Shown here: in pieces, positions 7,450 through 11,374 of the stretch
Layout of the letters: the number at the start of each line of letters is the position of its first letter
Numbering within the stretch: the first letter of the stretch is position 1
Assembly (NCBI GenBank): GCA_016875155.1
Contig: VGSD01000047.1
Span: forward strand, 1 to 11,374
Reading direction: 5' to 3'
DNA length: 11,374 nt
Source: Deltaproteobacteria bacterium
Lineage (GTDB): Bacteria; Desulfobacterota; BSN033; UBA1163
Notes under the pieces: model-generated
Databases searched by the model: none
What the model saw: the letters and a program-made list of their open reading frames with translations, nothing else
What the model was told of the DNA's origin: nothing
Program-made: the position numbers and the translations under genes

Positions 7450-8457
7450 ATGGTCAAGCCAACTATTGCCATTACCATGGGGGACCCAGCTGGCATAGGC
7501 CCGGAGATCGTTGCGCGGGCGCTGGGAGAAGCAGAGGTAAGGGCTTGCTGCAATCCAGTTGTGATCGGTGATCCGAAGATCCTCGCCCGCACCGTCGAGC
7601 TGGTGGAGAGCCGGCTTTCTATTGTCATCGTGCAAACGGCTGCCGGCGCGGGGACTAACCCTTCTACTTTGAACGTTGTCCCGGCTGGCGAGTTGCCTGA
7701 CGGGGTATTAATTCCAGGAACCTTGGACGCCCGCTGGGGAGAATCAGCAGCCGTTTGTTGCCGCCGCGCGGTTGAAATGGCCAAAGCCGGAGAGGTAAGT
7801 GCCATTGTCTCGACTCCGTTCAACAAGGAGGCCTTTCATATGGCTGGGATCATAGCCGTGGATGATATTATCTACTTCCAGGAATGTTTCGGAGGACCAG
7901 ACCACGCATATATGGTTGGGGAGGTGGCAGGCCTTTGGGTCACAACGGTGACGTTTCACGTGCCCTTTCGGGCAATTGCGGACCTCATTACGATCGAAGG
8001 GATCCTGGAGAAGATTCACGGCCTCCATCGAGTGATGCAGGCAGCTAAGGTGAATCCGCTTCGGATTGGCGTGGCAGCGCTTAACGTCCACTCGGGTGAG
8101 GGGGGATTGTTTGGAAGGGAGGAGATTGACGTAATCGAGCCAGCCATCAGGATGGCCAACGATGAAGGATATGACGTGGCTGGCCCGGTGCCGCCTGACA
8201 GCCTGTTCCTGAATGCATTGCAAGGGGAATATGCGGGGCTGGTCTGTATGTATCACGACCAAGCCAACATCGGACGGAAGATTTTGGGGCGGAAGCGGCC
8301 TGGCGTGACCCTCTACATGGGTATGCCCACACCGGTCGTCACGGTTCCCCACGGAACGGCCTACGATATTGCATGGAAGGGAGTGGCCAAGCATGCCATG
8401 CTCACCCGAGCCGTCACCATGGCAGCGGCGATGGCCAAAGGTAACTCGAGAGAATAG
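7450..8457 (+). CDS. PdxA-family NAD(P)-dependent dehydrogenase
   Basis: A 335-residue protein matching the length and motifs of the PdxA (4-hydroxythreonine-4-phosphate dehydrogenase) superfamily: MGDPAGIGPE at residues 10-19, STPFNKEAFHMAG, and the three divalent-metal histidines H170 (TFHVPFR), H214 (NVHSGEGG) and H269 (MYHDQAN), spaced like those of E. coli PdxA. HGTAYDIA near 301 is also typical. Such enzymes oxidise a hydroxy acid, often with decarboxylation. Catabolic relatives include PdxA2 (4-phospho-D-threonate/erythronate dehydrogenases, partnered with DUF1537 kinases) and TphB-like dihydrodiol dehydrogenases of terephthalate degradation. The TRAP, AOR and ThDP neighbours favour a catabolic role over vitamin B6 synthesis. 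No DUF1537 kinase is present in the window. The ATG follows AGAGGAGAAAG by 11 bases, slightly long. The substrate is unassigned. Confidence 0.88.
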   Translation: MVKPTIAITMGDPAGIGPEIVARALGEAEVRACCNPVVIGDPKILARTVELVESRLSIVIVQTAAGAGTNPSTLNVVPAGELPDGVLIPGTLDARWGESAAVCCRRAVEMAKAGEVSAIVSTPFNKEAFHMAGIIAVDDIIYFQECFGGPDHAYMVGEVAGLWVTTVTFHVPFRAIADLITIEGILEKIHGLHRVMQAAKVNPLRIGVAALNVHSGEGGLFGREEIDVIEPAIRMANDEGYDVAGPVPPDSLFLNALQGEYAGLVCMYHDQANIGRKILGRKRPGVTLYMGMPTPVVTVPHGTAYDIAWKGVAKHAMLTRAVTMAAAMAKGNSRE

Positions 8458-8507
8458 TCATTTCAAAGATAAAAGTCTAAGTTATCACCCAACCCACAGG
8501 ACATAAA

Positions 8508-9332
8508 ATGTTCGATAAGAAGGAGATCCTCGAAGGAATCCTGCTAGTGGACAGTGTCAACTATCTGGATTCGGCTGCACAAGGAAGTGTTGTAATCGCA
8601 AGTTCCCATGGGGGGATCTATGCAGCCTACAAGGCAGCAAGTAGTGGTGCTCGGGCGGTGATTCTGAATGACGCAGGCATCGGGGCCCAGGATGCTGGGA
8701 TCGCATGCCTCAACTATTGCGAGCAAATAGGCATGGCGGCAGCGGTCGTCTCCCACACTTCGGCACGAATTGGAGAAGCGGCCGACATGCTGCGCAGGGG
8801 TCTCATCAGCAACGCCAATCGGCTGGCAAAAAATGTAAACTGTATTCCGGGTACAACATGTACTCAAGCGGCCATTTGTTTAAAAGGGGCTCCACTTCCA
8901 ATTGGCACACCTCCGGTTTACGAGGAGACCCGTTTCCTGGTTTCAGAGGGTCCCCCACGGATTGTGTGCATCGATTCGGCCTTTCTTGTGAAGACCGAGG
9001 ATGTTGGCCAAATTATCATCACTGGCTCCCATGGCGGACTTATCGGGGGTAAGCGGGAGAAGGCGTTCAACGTGCAGGCTCTCGTCGCGGTCTTCAATGA
9101 TGCCGGGGTCGGGGTTGACCATGCAGGGATCGGTCGCCTTGACCCGCTTGATGAACGTGGCATTGCCGCCGTGACTGTGGCGCACACAAGCGCCCGCATC
9201 GGCGATTCACGCTCCACCTACTACGAAGGGGTCATCTCCCATGTCAATCAACAAGCGATAACCCTGGGGGCATCTTGTGGGGAAAAGGTGCGGGACTTTG
9301 TGGAACGCGTGTGTAGAAGCGCGGTGTCTTAA
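8508..9332 (+). CDS. Unknown protein made of two tandem copies of one module
   Basis: I do not recognise a named family for this 274-residue soluble protein with no signal peptide. It consists of two similar halves, about 14-107 and 155-250, offset by 141-143 residues. Each half has a DS start (VDSV, IDSA), then SHGG (H34, H175), NDAG[IV]G (54-59, 197-202), AGI, HTSARIG (83-89, 226-232), and G[LV]IS with a nearby N (98-104, 241-247). The repeated His, Asp, Ser and Arg residues look like a catalytic or ligand-binding set, and the arrangement suggests a pseudo-dimer from an old duplication. The linker has several cysteines (112, 118, 124, 154). It lies 50 nt after the PdxA-like gene and 80 nt before the AOR, so it is probably part of the same pathway. 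A lyase, isomerase or hydrolase role would be a guess. Confidence 0.8.
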   Translation: MFDKKEILEGILLVDSVNYLDSAAQGSVVIASSHGGIYAAYKAASSGARAVILNDAGIGAQDAGIACLNYCEQIGMAAAVVSHTSARIGEAADMLRRGLISNANRLAKNVNCIPGTTCTQAAICLKGAPLPIGTPPVYEETRFLVSEGPPRIVCIDSAFLVKTEDVGQIIITGSHGGLIGGKREKAFNVQALVAVFNDAGVGVDHAGIGRLDPLDERGIAAVTVAHTSARIGDSRSTYYEGVISHVNQQAITLGASCGEKVRDFVERVCRSAVS

Positions 9333-9396
9333 ACGAAGAGGACACTCCATGGTCAGCAATAATTAGGACATTCAATCCATAAGTGGTTTGTATGGA

Positions 9397-9402
9397 AGGA
9401 GG
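9397..9402 (+). promoter_or_regulatory. Ribosome binding site of the AOR gene
   Basis: AGGAGG stands ten bases before GTG 9413. It lies inside the frame that would begin at GTG 9383 or ATG 9392, and so favours 9413, after which the protein opens as aldehyde oxidoreductases usually do (FGYTGKILRVDLS). Confidence 0.7.
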
Positions 9403-9412
9403 TTGGCAGGGG

Positions 9413-11311
9413 GTGAGCAAACTGTTTGGCTACACAGGAAAAATTTTGAGAGTGGATCTTTCTAAAGGCGAAACATGGTCAGAGGCCTTGGATGAAGAAG
9501 TATTAAAAAAATGGGTAGGGGGTGTTGGACTCGGTGCAAAATACCTTTACGAAGAGGTTCCTTCCGGAGTCGAATGGTCCGATCCCGAAAATCGGCTGAT
9601 ATGGTCATCGGGTCCTTTGGCAGGAAGTGGTGTTTTTGGTGCCGGAACATTTAATGTGACGACGAAGGGACCAATGACTCATATTGCCGGATCATCCCAG
9701 GCGAATGGCTTTTTTGGTGCCTATCTTAAGTTTTCGGGTTTTGATGGCATCGTCTTTCAGGGGAAATCGCCGAATCCGGTTTATCTCGTAATCCGCAACG
9801 GGAAAACACAGATTCAGGATGCAAGACATCTTGCCGGTAAGGATATTCAGAGGGTGGAGGACGATTTACGGACGGAATTGGGGGTCGGTGAACACGATGT
9901 AAGCATATATGCGATCGGGCCTGCCGGAGAGAATGGGGTCTTCTACTCTGTCATTGCAGGAGATCGGGGTCATGTGGCTGCCCATAACGGCCTCGGTGCA
10001 GTCATGGGATCAAAAAACCTTAAAGCCGTTGTGGCATACCGAGGAGACCTCAATTTTGATATTTCGGATCCGGTTGGATTGAAGGAAGCCAACAGAGAAC
10101 TGTATGAATTTGCGAAGTCATGGGGTCCATTTCAGAAATTTGGAACTGCCGGAATTTTTTCAACAGTATATGGATCGGGTGCATTACCGGTGAAGAATTT
10201 AACCGAACACATTTTCCCTGAGCACGAGAAAATGAATGGTCAATATATAAGAAGTCATTTCAAGATTCAACGAAAGCCATGTTACAGGTGCCCCATTGCT
10301 CACGTGGTAGAGGTAACTGTCACAGAAGGACCTTACAGCGGTATAGTAGGAGAAGAACCAGAATATGAATGTTTGGCAGGACTTGGACCCATGATTGGAA
10401 ATACAGACCTTGGAGCAGTAGTCATGTTAGTGAAAGAGATTGACCGCCTCGGATTAGATTGCAATGAGGCCTCCTGGACTATCGCCTGGGCAATGGAGTG
10501 TTTTGAGAAAGGGGTGTTCACTGAGAAAGAGACAGAAGGCCTTGCCCTTCACTGGGGAAATGTGGAAGTTGTTAAAGAATTGCTCAATCGGATTGCACAT
10601 AGAGAAGGTTATATAGGCAATCTCCTGGCGGATGGAGTGATGAGGGCCTCTAAAAAAATTGGAGGGGAAGCAGCCGACTGGGCGGTGTACACCCAGAAAG
10701 GTGCGACACCAAGAGGTCATGACCATCGGGCAAGGTGGGCGGAATTGTTTGATACGTGCCTGACTAATACCAGCACCATCGAGTCAACATTCGGAGGGGT
10801 TAGGCCTGATATGGTTGATAACGTTCCTCCGATTACCGATCCTTTCTCCCATGAGGAAGTCTCCACTCTGAATGCCAAGTTTAATGGAATCCGCCAGTTT
10901 GATGATTGCTTAGGGATCTGCCGACTTGCATCACCCCACCCCAAACTCGTTTTGAAGTGTTTCAACGCTGTGACCGGGTGGAACTGGTCCCTTGAAGATG
11001 CTTTTACTGTTGGTAGACGGATTGTGAATCTCCTTAGGGTCTTCAATCTTCGGCATGGAATGAAAATTGAAGACGAAAGGCCTTCTGCACGCTACGGTTC
11101 TATTCCAAAAGAGGGACCCGCCCAAGGAAAAAACATTATGGAAAAATGGGACTCGATGGTTAAGAATTACTATAAATTAATGGGCTGGGACCTCGAAACA
11201 GGAAAACCCCTCCCTGAAACCTTGGAAAAACTGGGTTTAGAAGACGTAATGAAGTACCCCGCAGCAGAGCTGCGGGGTATCCAATTCCTCAAAAAACCTT
11301 CCTCCCCTTGA
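9413..11311 (+). CDS. Aldehyde ferredoxin oxidoreductase (AOR family)
   Basis: A 632-residue cytoplasmic enzyme of the tungsten-pterin aldehyde:ferredoxin oxidoreductase family, which oxidises aldehydes to acids and reduces ferredoxin. The N-terminal domain begins with the usual GYTGKILRVDLS and includes GAGTFNVTTKGP and HNGLGAVMGSKNLKAV. The pterin-contact motif DRLGLD is at 344-349. The [4Fe-4S] region is atypical: CYRCPIAH gives C290, C293 but H297 where the family has cysteine. The distal cysteine C503 (DDCLGICR) is present, and C320 lies nearby. Loss of the cysteine might be substitution by His or a two-residue deletion. The last 18 residues (615-632) are encoded by a palindromic repeat rather than by family sequence. 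The start is chosen at GTG 9413 from the AGGAGG upstream. The gene looks more A/T-rich than its neighbours by eye. It could oxidise an aldehyde made by the ThDP enzyme. Confidence 0.9.
   Translation: MSKLFGYTGKILRVDLSKGETWSEALDEEVLKKWVGGVGLGAKYLYEEVPSGVEWSDPENRLIWSSGPLAGSGVFGAGTFNVTTKGPMTHIAGSSQANGFFGAYLKFSGFDGIVFQGKSPNPVYLVIRNGKTQIQDARHLAGKDIQRVEDDLRTELGVGEHDVSIYAIGPAGENGVFYSVIAGDRGHVAAHNGLGAVMGSKNLKAVVAYRGDLNFDISDPVGLKEANRELYEFAKSWGPFQKFGTAGIFSTVYGSGALPVKNLTEHIFPEHEKMNGQYIRSHFKIQRKPCYRCPIAHVVEVTVTEGPYSGIVGEEPEYECLAGLGPMIGNTDLGAVVMLVKEIDRLGLDCNEASWTIAWAMECFEKGVFTEKETEGLALHWGNVEVVKELLNRIAHREGYIGNLLADGVMRASKKIGGEAADWAVYTQKGATPRGHDHRARWAELFDTCLTNTSTIESTFGGVRPDMVDNVPPITDPFSHEEVSTLNAKFNGIRQFDDCLGICRLASPHPKLVLKCFNAVTGWNWSLEDAFTVGRRIVNLLRVFNLRHGMKIEDERPSARYGSIPKEGPAQGKNIMEKWDSMVKNYYKLMGWDLETGKPLPETLEKLGLEDVMKYPAAELRGIQFLKKPSSP
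11255..11279. repeat. Perfect hairpin repeat within the AOR 3' end
   Basis: Arms TACCCCGCAG (11255-11264) and CTGCGGGGTA (11270-11279) pair perfectly over 10 bp around the loop CAGAG. The hairpin lies inside the reading frame and begins exactly at the codon for residue 615, where the family sequence (LEKLGLEDVMK) ends. It looks like an inserted dispersed repeat that removed the native stop. It is followed by an A-tract, not a T-tract, so is not a plus-strand intrinsic terminator. Confidence 0.75.
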
Positions 11312-11374
11312 TGGGGGAGGATTAAGGTGGGGGTGATGAGCAAGATCATTCCCCCCTCACCCTACCCCTCTCCC
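11301..11374. repeat. Imperfect inverted repeat at window end (MITE-like)
   Basis: CCTCCCC (11301-11307) and GGGGAGG (11314-11320) form a 7-bp stem. A larger imperfect inverted repeat is made by 11315-11338 (GGGAGGATTAAGGTGGGGG, then TGAT) and 11348-11374, whose reverse complement reads GGGAGAGGGGTAGGGTGAGG and on. Units ending in CCCTCACCCTACCCCTCTCCC-like sequence resemble small dispersed non-autonomous repeats of many proteobacteria. The element is cut by the window end, so its full length and target duplication cannot be seen. Confidence 0.55.

Noticed and set aside
9383..9412. Ten-residue upstream extension of the AOR from GTG 9383
   Set aside because: The AGGAGG ribosome binding site lies inside this segment and points to GTG 9413, and the family begins at about that residue.
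1..11374. CRISPR array, tRNA or rRNA genes, phage or plasmid functions
   Set aside because: No regularly spaced repeats, cloverleaf-like segments, rRNA signatures, integrase, replication or defence genes were seen on either strand.

Overview
The window is a single-direction (+ strand) catabolic gene cluster of about 10 kb, preceded by about 1 kb of non-coding, repeat-bearing DNA and closed by a palindromic repeat. The gene content (TRAP transporter, ThDP-dependent enzyme, PdxA-family dehydrogenase, tungsten-type aldehyde:ferredoxin oxidoreductase) and the GC-rich palindromic repeats between genes suggest an anaerobic bacterium. Something like a Desulfobacterota/deltaproteobacterial-type lineage is plausible, but this is inferred from style only; no ribosomal or phylogenetic marker is present.

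Layout: 1-1040 holds no credible gene. It has GC-rich palindromes near the left end and a strong sigma70-like promoter (TTGACA, 17 nt, extended -10) overlapping an A/T-flanked palindrome, about 140 nt upstream of an XRE-cupin regulator (1041-1613). Next come a ThDP-dependent 2-oxoacid-decarboxylase/acetolactate-synthase-like enzyme (1665-3353), a complete TRAP transporter (substrate-binding protein 3619-4671, small membrane subunit 4910-5413, large membrane subunit 5410-6735), an exported VOC/glyoxalase-fold protein (6835-7413), a PdxA-family metal-dependent dehydrogenase (7450-8457), a 274-residue protein of unknown function made of two copies of the same module (8508-9332), and an aldehyde ferredoxin oxidoreductase (9413-11311). 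The last reading frame ends inside a palindromic repeat, and a second larger imperfect inverted repeat runs off the window end.

How the genes could work together (inference): a carboxylate, possibly a 2-oxo or hydroxy acid, binds the periplasmic DctP and enters through DctQM. A PdxA-type dehydrogenase oxidises a hydroxy acid (members of this family oxidise, and often decarboxylate, their substrates). The ThDP enzyme cleaves or decarboxylates a 2-oxo acid to an aldehyde, and the AOR oxidises the aldehyde to an acid while reducing ferredoxin. The XRE-cupin protein is the obvious candidate for substrate-responsive control. The exported VOC protein and the duplicated-module protein have no assigned step and are the most novel parts. 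Other points worth checking are the loss of the third cluster cysteine in the AOR (CX2CX3H instead of CX2CX3C), the repeat-encoded C-terminus of the AOR, a large hairpin between the binding-protein and permease genes, and a perfect but orphan Shine-Dalgarno sequence upstream of the transporter.
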